This document shows positions 33,702 to 41,310 of a DNA stretch of 64,000 bases, piece by piece. The notes beneath the pieces are model-generated. The model saw only the letters and a program-made list of their open reading frames with translations, was not told where the DNA came from and ran no database searches. The position numbers and the translations under genes were made by a program. The DNA comes from Cryobacterium inferilacus (GTDB lineage: Bacteria; Actinomycetota; Actinomycetes; Actinomycetales; Microbacteriaceae): positions 100,778-164,777 of the forward strand of contig NZ_JAIEUL010000006.1 in the NCBI RefSeq assembly GCF_019599185.1. The letters are read 5' to 3'. Every line of letters starts with the position of its first letter. Within the stretch, counting starts at the first letter, position 1.

Positions 33702-34298
33702 CTAGTGCTGGTCGACGAGGGCGGAGGTGGTGAGCACCGCACCGGCGTGGGCCAGCTCGGCGAGGGCCCGGTCGCTGGAGTCCGCGGCGACCCCGGCGAC
33801 GAGGTCGGTGAACACCCGCACGTGCTGGCCGTGCTCCAGGGCGTCGAGCCCGGATGCGCGCACACAGTAGTCGGTGGCCAGGCCGACGATGTCGACATCC
33901 GTCACCCCCGCGGCGATGAGCAGCTCGCCGAATTTGGTGCCCGCCGCGTCGATCCCGTCGAAGATGGAGTACCCCGGCTGACCCTGCCCCTTGAGGATGT
34001 GCACGGTGCTCTCTGGCAGGCTCAGCGCGGGGTGGTACTCGGCGCCGGGGGTGTCGGCGACGCAGTGCACCGGCCAGGTGTCGATGAAGTCGGGGTCGGC
34101 ATCCGTGGCGAAGTGGCCGTTGTTGCCGCCCTCGGCGTCGTGCCAGTCGCGGGACGCGAAGATCTGCGCGTAGCTGCCGGCGTGCTCGGTGAGCAGCGCG
34201 CTGATCGCTCCGGCCACGGCGGCGCCGCCCTCCACCGCGAGGGCACCGCCCTCGGTGAAGTCGTTCTGAACGTCGATGATGATCAGTGCGCGGGTCAC
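33702..34298 (-). CDS. pncA: Nicotinamidase (isochorismatase fold)
   Basis: A 198-residue enzyme hydrolysing nicotinamide to nicotinic acid in NAD salvage; the same activity converts pyrazinamide in mycobacteria. The triad is visible as Asp9 in IDVQNDF, Lys in HILKGQG (about 103) and Cys in TDYCVRASG (about 144). The metal ligands fit ASRDWH and HF. The GTG start has GGAG seven bases upstream. It lies 24 bp after the carboxypeptidase gene on the same strand, so the two may share a transcript, although they are not functionally related. Confidence 0.94.
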   Translation of the reverse strand: MTRALIIIDVQNDFTEGGALAVEGGAAVAGAISALLTEHAGSYAQIFASRDWHDAEGGNNGHFATDADPDFIDTWPVHCVADTPGAEYHPALSLPESTVHILKGQGQPGYSIFDGIDAAGTKFGELLIAAGVTDVDIVGLATDYCVRASGLDALEHGQHVRVFTDLVAGVAADSSDRALAELAHAGAVLTTSALVDQH

Positions 34299-34322
34299 GG
34301 AAGCACTCCTGTCGTTGGGATT

Positions 34323-35879
34323 TCAGTTGTTCGAGAGGTTGTTTCCGCAGCGGAAGAACCCCGTCGTGATGGTATCGATGGCCTGCTTCGCATTATCACC
34401 CACATCACCCAGCGCGTATACGGCGAAGGTGAGGGTGGTTCCGTCGGCGGCGGTGATAATGCCGGAGAGGGTGTAGCCGGTGTCGATCCAGCCGGTTTTC
34501 GCGAACACCGAGCCATCGGCATCCGCGTTGTCGCCGGAGAACCTGTCGCTGTAGGACAGCGAGCCACTCGGACCGCCGGCGATGGGCAGGCCGTCGAAGA
34601 TCTCGCCGAGGCTGCCCTCCCTGGCGTTGATCTGCCGGAACAGTTTGGTCAGATAGGCCGGCGAGACCGCGTTGTTGTCGCTGAGGCCCGAACCGTCAGC
34701 GATGCGGATGCCGGTGGTGTCGATGCCGTACTCGGCCAGGCCGGCGAGCACGGCGGGCTGGATGGCGGCGAAGGTGTTGCCGGTGCCGGACTCGACTGCC
34801 ACGAGCCGGGCGAGCATCTCGGCGACGGCGTTGTCGGAGACGATGAGTGACTGCTTGATGAGCACGCCCACCGGTTGGGACTGCACGGTGGCCAGCAGTT
34901 TCGCGTCGGCAGGGGCGGTGCCGACCGTGACGGCGGGGTCGCCGCCGAGCTCGTCGGCGAACGCGGCGCCGGCCCGGGCGATCGGGTCGTCGCTGCGCGG
35001 GGAGGTGCTGTTGTAGGCGTTGTCGCGGTCGCCGTCCACCTGCAGGGCGGTGATCAGCGGCATGTACCCCTGGGTCTGCTCCTTACGGTTCCAGCTGGGT
35101 TCCCAGGCGGGGTCGCCGAAGTAGCCGGAGTCGAGCACGACGGAGGTGATGGGGGTGTCGCCCATCGCGGCGCGGGCCTGCTCGGCGAGGGCGTCGAGGT
35201 GCGCGGCGCCCTCGTAGAACGGCTCGTCGCCGGTGAGCGTGCTCGACAGGGTGAGGTCGCCGCCGCCCACGAGCACCACCTGGCCGGGCTCGGATCCGGC
35301 GACGACGGCGGTGGTGGCCCGGTAGTCGGCGCCGAGCACGCTGAGCGCGGCGGCAGAGGTGAGCACCTTGAGCACGCTGGCGGGTCGGGATGCAGTGCTG
35401 CCGCCCCGGTCGAAGAGCACCTCGCCGGTGTCGGCGTTCACGACCTGCGCCTGGAACTCGCCGAGCCGGGAGTCCTCGGCCAGGCCGGCGACCGAGCAGG
35501 TGCGCAGCGGGCTGGCGACGGTGGAGATGGTGGGGGCCGGGCGGGCTGCTTGGGTGGGGGTTGGTGTTGGTGTTGGTGTTGGTGTTGGTGTGGCGGGCTG
35601 GGCGATGGTGGCCGGGTCAGCGCCGTCTGCCGCGGTCGTGCGGGTGCCGGATGCGTCGCCGCCGGTGGCCGCGCCCGCCCAGACGGCTCCGCTGCCGAGC
35701 AGCACGAACGTCACGACCGCGGCGATGAGCACCGTCAGCCGACGGCGCCTGCCGGGGGCGGTCGCCGCGGGCGCGGCATCCGTCGTGGCCGGCTGCGCGC
35801 CGAGGATCTCGGCCGACTGCTCGGCCGCTGCCTCGGCGGGGTCGCCCCGCTCGGGTTCAGGCCGGTCTGGTGTATCCAC
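34323..35879 (-). CDS. dacB: D-alanyl-D-alanine carboxypeptidase/endopeptidase (PBP4 type)
   Basis: A 518-residue class C low-molecular-weight penicillin-binding protein acting on peptidoglycan outside the membrane. A 45-residue cytoplasmic tail, a membrane helix (about 48-70) and a Thr/Pro linker precede the enzyme domain. The three active-site motifs are present: SVLK at 168-171, SDN near 354 and KTG near 456. The linker includes (TP)n coded by a GGTGTT microsatellite at 35553-35591. The GTG start is fixed by TAAAAT six bases upstream, so it is probably leaderless. The C-terminal NN and lack of tilS/hpt downstream differ from the usual dacB-tilS-hpt order. Confidence 0.93.
   Translation of the reverse strand: MDTPDRPEPERGDPAEAAAEQSAEILGAQPATTDAAPAATAPGRRRRLTVLIAAVVTFVLLGSGAVWAGAATGGDASGTRTTAADGADPATIAQPATPTPTPTPTPTPTQAARPAPTISTVASPLRTCSVAGLAEDSRLGEFQAQVVNADTGEVLFDRGGSTASRPASVLKVLTSAAALSVLGADYRATTAVVAGSEPGQVVLVGGGDLTLSSTLTGDEPFYEGAAHLDALAEQARAAMGDTPITSVVLDSGYFGDPAWEPSWNRKEQTQGYMPLITALQVDGDRDNAYNSTSPRSDDPIARAGAAFADELGGDPAVTVGTAPADAKLLATVQSQPVGVLIKQSLIVSDNAVAEMLARLVAVESGTGNTFAAIQPAVLAGLAEYGIDTTGIRIADGSGLSDNNAVSPAYLTKLFRQINAREGSLGEIFDGLPIAGGPSGSLSYSDRFSGDNADADGSVFAKTGWIDTGYTLSGIITAADGTTLTFAVYALGDVGDNAKQAIDTITTGFFRCGNNLSNN
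35553..35591. repeat. GGTGTT microsatellite inside dacB
   Basis: About six copies of the hexamer GGTGTT (GGTTGG variant first) encode the (Thr-Pro)n linker. The 6-bp unit keeps the frame when copy number changes. Confidence 0.85.
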
Positions 35880-35885
35880 CCGGGC

Positions 35886-35891
35886 ATTTTA
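35886..35891 (-). promoter_or_regulatory. -10 element of a leaderless transcript (dacB)
   Basis: TAAAAT on the minus strand ends six bases before the GTG. This is the closest match to the consensus -10 in the window. Confidence 0.6.
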
Positions 35892-36007
35892 GCGAGGGTG
35901 GATGTGCGCCCGGCCAGAAAGTGCCCGCCCCACGCGCCTCGCGGCACATGCCGCCCCATCCGTGGGGCAGGCTCGGCCAGCTCGCGCCCGCGCGGCGGCG
36001 CGCGGTG

Positions 36008-36994
36008 CTACTCGCCGGGGTAGACCAGGCCGATCTGGGCGCGGATCTCGTCGAGGGTCTCCATGATCTGCACGGACTCCGTCACGGTGAGCAGCTCGCT
36101 CGTGAGCAGGCCTGCCGCCACGAGACGCTCGGCCTCCAGCGCCTGCCAGTGCATGCCCCGTCCGGTGAACTCGGGCGTGCTGTACTCCTCGACGACCTCG
36201 TTGGCGGCGTTGTAGACGCGGAACGAGGTGGGCGTGTACCAGACCTCGTCGATGTCGATCCGGCCGTCGGTGCCGAGGATGCTGGCGGTGTTCGGTCCCT
36301 TGGTGTCGCTCGCGGAGATCAGCGACGCGATCTGGCCGCCGGCGTAGCGGAAGATCGTGGCGATCTGCGCATCCACCCCGGTGTCTTTGAGGGTGGCAGA
36401 GGCAAGGATCGTTTCTGGCGGGCCGAACAGGGCGGACGCGAACGACACCGGGTAGATGCCGAGGTCGAGCAGCGCGCCGCCGCCCAGCTCCAGCGCATTG
36501 ATGCGGTGACTGGGGTCGTCGGGCAGGTCCTGGGTGTGGTCGGCGATCAGGCTGCGCACCTCGCCGAGGCTGCCGCCGGCGATGATGTCCCGGATGCGCC
36601 CCATGTGCGGCAGGAACCGCGTCCACATGGCCTCGAGCAGCAGCAGGTTCTTGCTCTCGGCGAGCGCCACGAGCGCCCGTGCCTCGCCGGCGTTCACCGT
36701 GATCGGCTTCTCGACCAGTACATGCTTGCCGGCCTCGAGCGCGAGGCTGGCATTGGCCGCGTGGAAGGGGTGCGGGGTGGACACATAGATGATGTCCACG
36801 TCGGGGTCCGCCACGAGAGCCTCGTAGCTCGGGTGCGCCGTGGGGATGCCGAACTCGGCGGCGAACGCATCCGCGCTGGCCTGGCTGCGGGAACCGACGG
36901 CCTGCACGGTCAGGCCGTTCTTCACCAGGTCGCCGGTGAACGCGTGGGCGATTCCGCCCGTGGCCAGGATTCCCCAGCGGAGTGCATCAGTCAT
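36008..36994 (-). CDS. Gfo/Idh/MocA family oxidoreductase
   Basis: A 328-residue NAD(P)-dependent dehydrogenase of the glucose-fructose oxidoreductase superfamily. The Rossmann fold begins RWGILATGGIAHAFTGDL, with VGSRSQASADAFAAEFG binding the cofactor. The signature Lys is in LVEKPITVN (about 95). The C-terminal half (LGGGALLDLGIYPVSFASALFG) forms the substrate domain typical of trans-dihydrodiol or myo-inositol dehydrogenase relatives. It stands alone, so no substrate can be inferred. TAGGCT six bases before the ATG points to a leaderless mRNA. Confidence 0.93.
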   Translation of the reverse strand: MTDALRWGILATGGIAHAFTGDLVKNGLTVQAVGSRSQASADAFAAEFGIPTAHPSYEALVADPDVDIIYVSTPHPFHAANASLALEAGKHVLVEKPITVNAGEARALVALAESKNLLLLEAMWTRFLPHMGRIRDIIAGGSLGEVRSLIADHTQDLPDDPSHRINALELGGGALLDLGIYPVSFASALFGPPETILASATLKDTGVDAQIATIFRYAGGQIASLISASDTKGPNTASILGTDGRIDIDEVWYTPTSFRVYNAANEVVEEYSTPEFTGRGMHWQALEAERLVAAGLLTSELLTVTESVQIMETLDEIRAQIGLVYPGE

Positions 36995-37000
36995 GCCACG

Positions 37001-37006
37001 AGCCTA
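37001..37006 (-). promoter_or_regulatory. -10 element of a leaderless transcript (oxidoreductase)
   Basis: TAGGCT on the minus strand ends six bases before the ATG. It is the third instance of the same hexamer at the same distance. Confidence 0.55.
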
Positions 37007-37054
37007 GCGAACCGGCACGGCGCAGCCCAGGATGCGCGTGATATTGTGCCGGTC

Positions 37055-37240
37055 ATGACTGAAAAAGACCCCGCAGACAAGTCCTTCGACGAGAAGCGCC
37101 ACGATCAGCTCACCACCGCGCCCAAGGCCGACGAGGGCGATGCCGCCCCTCGCGTGACCACGGAGAAGACCGACGACGGCGTGACCCGCATCGACATCGC
37201 CGACACCGCGGCGGTGCGCCCCGGCAAGCCCACGGAGTAG
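37055..37240 (+). CDS. Small acidic/charged protein, unknown function
   Basis: A 61-residue highly charged, hydrophilic protein (MTEKDPADKSFDEKRHDQLT...) without hydrophobic core segments, so it is probably disordered. Only short repeated Thr-Glu-Lys/Asp patterns are visible. TATTGT ends seven bases before the ATG, consistent with a leaderless mRNA, and codon use matches neighbouring genes, which supports it being real. I do not recognise the family. A divergent oxidoreductase gene starts 60 bp away. Confidence 0.6.
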   Translation: MTEKDPADKSFDEKRHDQLTTAPKADEGDAAPRVTTEKTDDGVTRIDIADTAAVRPGKPTE

Positions 37241-37309
37241 AGGGCCCGGCCAGCGAACCGTCACCCGCCGTTTGCCGCGCGGTCACCGGGCGCGCGTACG
37301 CTGGCGCCC

Positions 37310-37660
37310 GTGAGCGCGAATCTGCTTCTCTACCGCCGCCCGGCCCCGCACCAGCGGGCCGAGCCGAGTCCCGTCGCCCAGCCGCGCCCCGCGGATCGGG
37401 CTCAGCCCGTGGTGGCGGATGCGGCCCAGCCCGTGGTCGTTGACCAACCGCATCCGTTGGGCATCGGCCGGTCGGATGTGCCGATCACGGCCGAACGTGA
37501 TCCCGCGTCGGCCGCTCCGGCGCGCTCCACTCTCGCGGTCGAGCCCGTCTTCGCCGCCCGCAACTCCCCCGTTGACCTGCTCTTTCGGGGGCTGTGGCAG
37601 CTGGTGGGCGTGTACGTGTACCTGGTGCTCGTGGTCAAGGACCGCAAGCTGCCACGCTAG
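37310..37660 (+). CDS. Small C-terminally anchored membrane protein, unknown
   Basis: A 116-residue protein. Residues 1-80 are Pro/Ala/Gln-rich and likely disordered. The end LWQLVGVYVYLVLVVKDRKLPR is a single membrane helix with a basic tail, giving a tail-anchored topology. The GTG start has TACGCT seven bases upstream and no ribosome site. Its stop lies 19 bp before that of the convergent GDSL hydrolase. No family is recognised. Confidence 0.6.
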   Translation: MSANLLLYRRPAPHQRAEPSPVAQPRPADRAQPVVADAAQPVVVDQPHPLGIGRSDVPITAERDPASAAPARSTLAVEPVFAARNSPVDLLFRGLWQLVGVYVYLVLVVKDRKLPR

Positions 37661-37679
37661 CTCCGACGGCAGCAGCGGG

Positions 37680-38450
37680 TCAGCGGGCGCCGATGCCGGC
37701 GAGCACCCGCTCCGCGATCGCCCGGTGGCCGGCGTCGTTGACGTGCACACCATCCGTGTCGACCATCTCGGGTTCGATCACGACCGGGTCGATCAGGCTC
37801 ACGTAGTCGGCGCCCACGGATGCGGCGGCGGCCTGCACCCAGCCGTCCAGCTCCGCGATCAGCGCGTTGCCGGGCTGCGCCGTCGAGGGGCCCACGGCGA
37901 TGATGCGGGCCTGCGGCAGCCCCTCGCGGATGCGCGTGTAGGTCTCGTCGACGGCCGCGCGCACCGCGTCGGGGTCGGCGGCGAGCGCCGAGAGGTCGTT
38001 CTGGCCGCCGGCGATCAGCACGATATCGGGCTGCACGGCCACCACATCGGGCACCCGCTCGGGGTAGGTCGGGCAGTAGTCCAGGCCGCAGCCGCCGAGC
38101 CCGGAAGTGGTGACGAACCCGGTGCCGCCCTGGCCCTGGTTGACCTCCACCCAGCCGGCCCCGTCGGCCACGAGCGCCGACCAGCGCGTGCCCGGTTCTG
38201 ATGCTCCCCAGCCCTGGGTGTAGGAGTCGCCGAGGAACACGGCGGCGGTGTCGCCGGGGGCGATGGTGGGCGTGGGGCCGGCGGTGGGCAGCAGGGTTCC
38301 GGGGGTGCTGCGTTCGGCGCCGCCCAGCACCACCGCGGCGACCAGGCCGCCCACGGCGGCCACGGCGACCACACCGGCGAGCAGCCACAGCGGCCAGCGG
38401 CGCCGGGGCACGGCGCCGGGCGGGGTGGTTCGCGCGGGCCCGGTATCCAT
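37680..38450 (-). CDS. SGNH/GDSL hydrolase, membrane-anchored
   Basis: A 256-residue esterase-type protein. A short cytoplasmic tail and one helix (WPLWLLAGVVAVAAVGGLVAAVVLG, about 19-43) place the enzyme domain outside the membrane. The SGNH blocks are clear: I FLGDSYTQGWG (Ser nucleophile), II GQGGTGF, III GGQNDL and V DGVHVNDAGH (Asp/His). Likely substrates are acyl groups on wall or extracellular glycans, but this is inference. TATGCT six bases before the ATG indicates a leaderless mRNA. Confidence 0.9.
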   Translation of the reverse strand: MDTGPARTTPPGAVPRRRWPLWLLAGVVAVAAVGGLVAAVVLGGAERSTPGTLLPTAGPTPTIAPGDTAAVFLGDSYTQGWGASEPGTRWSALVADGAGWVEVNQGQGGTGFVTTSGLGGCGLDYCPTYPERVPDVVAVQPDIVLIAGGQNDLSALAADPDAVRAAVDETYTRIREGLPQARIIAVGPSTAQPGNALIAELDGWVQAAAASVGADYVSLIDPVVIEPEMVDTDGVHVNDAGHRAIAERVLAGIGAR

Positions 38451-38456
38451 GGCCCC

Positions 38457-38462
38457 AGCATA
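38457..38462 (-). promoter_or_regulatory. -10 element of a leaderless transcript (GDSL hydrolase)
   Basis: TATGCT on the minus strand ends six bases before the ATG. Confidence 0.55.
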
Positions 38463-38564
38463 GGAGCCCTCGGCGGGTGGGCGAGCTCCCGGCAGCCCCG
38501 CACAAGCAGGACCGCGTTGCCGGCGGGCGCCCGCACCGGCCGGACCCCGCTAACTGGTCCCCGT

Positions 38565-38604
38565 GCGGACAATTGTGCCCGGTGTGCCGGGCGCAATTGT
38601 CCGC
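38565..38604. repeat. 40-bp palindrome between the GDSL hydrolase and RpiR genes
   Basis: Arms GCGGACAATTGTGCCCGG and CCGGGCGCAATTGTCCGC around TGTG pair over 18 bp with one G-U-type mismatch. It lies between divergent genes, 89 bp before the RpiR-type gene, so it could be an operator or another mobile hairpin element. Confidence 0.8.
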
Positions 38605-38692
38605 TTTGGCAACAGTTGCGGCGACGGATGCGCTCCGGCCACTCCGACCAGCGGACGCCTGGTGTTTCGTCGGGGTCACTATGCTGCCCTCC

Positions 38693-39544
38693 ATGACCGA
38701 CCCCGACTCCCCCTCGCCGCGGCACGTCGACGGCACCGTGCTGCTGCGCGTGCGGGCGGCGCTGCCGATGCTCGGGCCGAGCGAGCGCCGGGTCGCCCAG
38801 GCGATCCTCGACCGGCCGGGCGCCGTCACCGAGTGGTCCACGGCCGAGCTCGCCGGCGAGGCCGGCACCTCCACCGCCACGGTGGTGCGCGCCTGCCAGA
38901 ACCTCGGCTTCCGCGGCTTCCAGCACCTGCGCCTGGAGGTTGCCAGGGCCGCGCCCCCGGTGGCGGCCGCGGCCGACACACATCCGCTGGCCCGCATCTT
39001 CGACGACGCCGCCGACGCCATTCGCCTGGGCCGCGACAGCGTCGACCTGGCCGCCATCGACCGGGCCGGCGACGTGCTCGCCGCCGCCCGCCGGCTCGTG
39101 CTGGTGGGCACCGGCTTCTCGGCGCCGCCGCTGCAGGATGCCGCCATGCGGTTCGCCACGCTGGGCCGCGCCGTCGAGGCGCCCAGTGACGTGCTCGGCC
39201 AGCAGTTTGCGGCCCGCTCGCTCACCGACCAAGATGCCTGCCTCACCGTGAGCTACTCGGGTGCGAACGCGCACACCCTGCGCGCCTGCCGCGCGGCCAA
39301 GGAGGGCGGCGCGGTACTGATCGCGGTGACCAGCTTCGCCAGGTCGCCGCTCACCCAGCTGGCCGACATCAGCCTGGTCACCGGTCCGGTCACCCGCACG
39401 CACGATGTGGACCCGTTCCTCAGCCGGCTGAGCCACCTGCTGGTGCTGCACGCCCTGCACACCGCACTCGACGCCCGCAGCACCGCGAGCAGCACGGCGC
39501 CCATGCGCGACGTGGTGGCCGAGGCCCTGATCGCCGACGAATAG
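38693..39544 (+). CDS. RpiR/MurR family transcriptional regulator
   Basis: A 283-residue regulator. The N-terminal HTH_6 domain (LGPSERRVAQAILDRPGAVTEWSTAELAGEAGTSTATVVRACQNLGFRGFQHLR) covers about 27-80. The SIS domain, which binds phosphosugars, runs from AARRLVLVGTGFSAPPLQDAAMRF to LADISLVTGPV. The regulator therefore probably senses a phosphorylated sugar or polyol. It is encoded just upstream of, and in the same direction as, a phosphatase, a phosphodiesterase and an ABC importer, and most likely regulates them. TATGCT ends seven bases before the ATG. Confidence 0.9.
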   Translation: MTDPDSPSPRHVDGTVLLRVRAALPMLGPSERRVAQAILDRPGAVTEWSTAELAGEAGTSTATVVRACQNLGFRGFQHLRLEVARAAPPVAAAADTHPLARIFDDAADAIRLGRDSVDLAAIDRAGDVLAAARRLVLVGTGFSAPPLQDAAMRFATLGRAVEAPSDVLGQQFAARSLTDQDACLTVSYSGANAHTLRACRAAKEGGAVLIAVTSFARSPLTQLADISLVTGPVTRTHDVDPFLSRLSHLLVLHALHTALDARSTASSTAPMRDVVAEALIADE

Positions 39545-39576
39545 CCCCGGGGCTGAGGACCGACATCCGATTCTTC

Positions 39577-39637
39577 GGAGATAGTGGAATTGATAGGACG
39601 AATTCGGCCATACGGTCCTATTTTTCGCCCTATCTCC
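39577..39637. repeat. Nested double-stem element after the RpiR gene
   Basis: Outer arms GGAGATAG (39577-39584) and CTATCTCC (39630-39637), inner arms ATAGGAC (39593-39599) and GTCCTAT (39615-39621). Its A/T content is higher than its surroundings. It may terminate the regulator's transcript. Confidence 0.7.
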
Positions 39638-39773
39638 TCACAACCGTGCGACGCCCGTGCCGGTCGGGCGGCCGACATCCCACGGATACGGGGATGCGCC
39701 GGATGTTGCCTCCGCGGTCGCCCGCCGTCTACCGCCCGTTCACTCGCCGCCAGCAACCTTGCTCTGTAACGAC

Positions 39774-39792
39774 GTTTCATCGCAGATGAAAC
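39774..39792 (+). promoter_or_regulatory. Palindromic operator of the phosphatase/ABC operon
   Basis: GTTTCAT-N5-ATGAAAC is a perfect 7-bp inverted repeat ending 21 bases before the first gene of the operon. Position and form fit a binding site for the adjacent RpiR-type protein (inference). Confidence 0.6.
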
Positions 39793-39813
39793 AACGAAAT
39801 CAGACGGGACAGC

Positions 39814-40503
39814 ATGAGCGGCATCACCATCGAAGGCACCTACAACGCCCGCTGGAGCGACGCCGGCGAACACCGGCTGGCCCGCGCCGCAGCGCTGGAC
39901 GAACTGGGCCAGGGCGGCGCCGCCGCGCTGCACGAACTGGGCCTCAGCCGGGTCATCGACCTGCGTGAAGACGCCGAGCGCGGCCCGGTCGAACACGGCG
40001 TGCCCGTCGTGACGGTGCCGCTCTACCTCCTGCCAGACGGGCCGCCGCAGACCGGGTCGCTCGAGCAGGTCTACGACTTTCTGCTGCGGCAGCGCGGCAC
40101 CGAACTCACCCGAGCCGTGGCCGCCATCGCCGCCGCACCCGGCCCGGTGCTCGTGCACTGCACCGCCGGCAAAGACCGCACCGGCCTGGTCATCGCCCTG
40201 GCCCTGCTCGCCGCCGGGCACAGCGAGACGGATGTCGTGGCCGACTACGCCAGGTCCACCGGCGTCGTGCGCGCCCGCCGCGCCGAACACGCCCACGCGG
40301 TGCTCGCCGGGCTCGACCTGCCCGCCGCCCTGCACCGCTCCTCCCTACGCCTGCACCTGGACAGCCCGCCCGCCGCGATGGAGCACGCCCTGCGCACCCT
40401 CGCCGCCGAGGGCGGGGCGGCGGCGTACCTGCTGCGGCACGGCCTGCCGGCCGAGCACCTGCAGGCCCTGCGCGACACTCTCCCGGCGGCCGCGCATGCG
40501 TGA
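39814..40503 (+). CDS. Tyrosine/lipid phosphatase (CX5R, PtpB-like)
   Basis: A 229-residue phosphatase. The P loop HCTAGKDRTG at about 115-124 contains the nucleophilic Cys and the Arg of CX5R, with the Lys and Asp that mark the group including PtpB, which acts on phosphoinositides as well as phosphotyrosine. The N-terminal strand LGLSRVIDLREDAERG fits the same fold. There is no signal peptide, so it acts on an internal phosphate ester. GGGACAG precedes the ATG. It overlaps the next gene by 8 bp, and the linkage to a phosphodiesterase and importer argues for a catabolic phosphatase rather than signalling. Confidence 0.88.
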   Translation: MSGITIEGTYNARWSDAGEHRLARAAALDELGQGGAAALHELGLSRVIDLREDAERGPVEHGVPVVTVPLYLLPDGPPQTGSLEQVYDFLLRQRGTELTRAVAAIAAAPGPVLVHCTAGKDRTGLVIALALLAAGHSETDVVADYARSTGVVRARRAEHAHAVLAGLDLPAALHRSSLRLHLDSPPAAMEHALRTLAAEGGAAAYLLRHGLPAEHLQALRDTLPAAAHA

Positions 40504-41302
40504 CCCGTTCAAGTTCAGCATCTTGCACCTCAGTGATGTGCACGCCACCGCCGGCGAGCTGCTCTACGGCCAGGTCGACGGCCTGGCCCGGCTGCGCCAG
40601 GTGGGCGATTACGTCGTCGACGCCGGCGTGACCCCCGAGGCCGTGGTGGTCACCGGCGACCTCGTGCAGCGCGGGCACTGGGCCGCGTACGACCGGGTCG
40701 ATGAGGCCCTGCGCGAGCTGGGCGAGCGGGTGAACGCCCCGGTGTTCACCGTGCTGGGCAACCACGACTCCCCCGCCCAGGCCCGCCGGCTCAGCGGTCA
40801 CACGGACGGGCACTACCGGGTCGTCACCGTTGGTGCACTGCGCCTGGTGCTGCTCGATTCCAGCTCCGGCATCCTCGACGCCGCGCAGCGCGCCTGGCTC
40901 AGCGAGACGCTGGCGGAACCGTTCGGGATGGGCACCGTCGTGGCCCTGCACCACGCACCGGTGCCGTCACCGTTGCCCACCCTGTCCAAGATCGGCCTGC
41001 GCGACCCGCAGCTGTTCGCCGACGCGCTGGCGACATCCGACACCCGGCTCATTCTGGCCGGGCACTACCACCACCCGATGAACGCGCTGTTCGCCGGCAT
41101 CCCCGTGGCGGTGGGCCCGTCGCTGGCGTACCACCAGGTGATGAACGCCGGCCCGAGCACCGTCAGCGGCCACGACCTGGCCATGTTCTCGCTCGTGCAA
41201 GTCACCGCCGACCAGGTCAGCTGCGCCCCGATCAGCCTGCAGGCCGCGCACCCCCTCTTCTCCACTGCCGTCTCCTCCCTCACCAGCACCACAACTCGAT
41301 AA
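40496..41302 (+). CDS. Calcineurin-like metallophosphoesterase
   Basis: A 268-residue phosphodiesterase/phosphatase. The five metal motifs are present in order: DVHA (about 15), GDLVQRG (about 53), GNHD (about 84), HHAPVP (about 153) and GHYHH (about 186). This is the class III nucleotidyl cyclase-phosphodiesterase-like group (CpdA/GpdQ), which cleaves cyclic nucleotides or glycerophosphodiesters. The ATG lies inside the end of the phosphatase gene (8-bp overlap). With the phosphatase it could break a phosphodiester and then remove the remaining phosphate (inference). Confidence 0.9.
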   Translation: MRDPFKFSILHLSDVHATAGELLYGQVDGLARLRQVGDYVVDAGVTPEAVVVTGDLVQRGHWAAYDRVDEALRELGERVNAPVFTVLGNHDSPAQARRLSGHTDGHYRVVTVGALRLVLLDSSSGILDAAQRAWLSETLAEPFGMGTVVALHHAPVPSPLPTLSKIGLRDPQLFADALATSDTRLILAGHYHHPMNALFAGIPVAVGPSLAYHQVMNAGPSTVSGHDLAMFSLVQVTADQVSCAPISLQAAHPLFSTAVSSLTSTTTR

Positions 41303-41310
41303 GGAACCCC

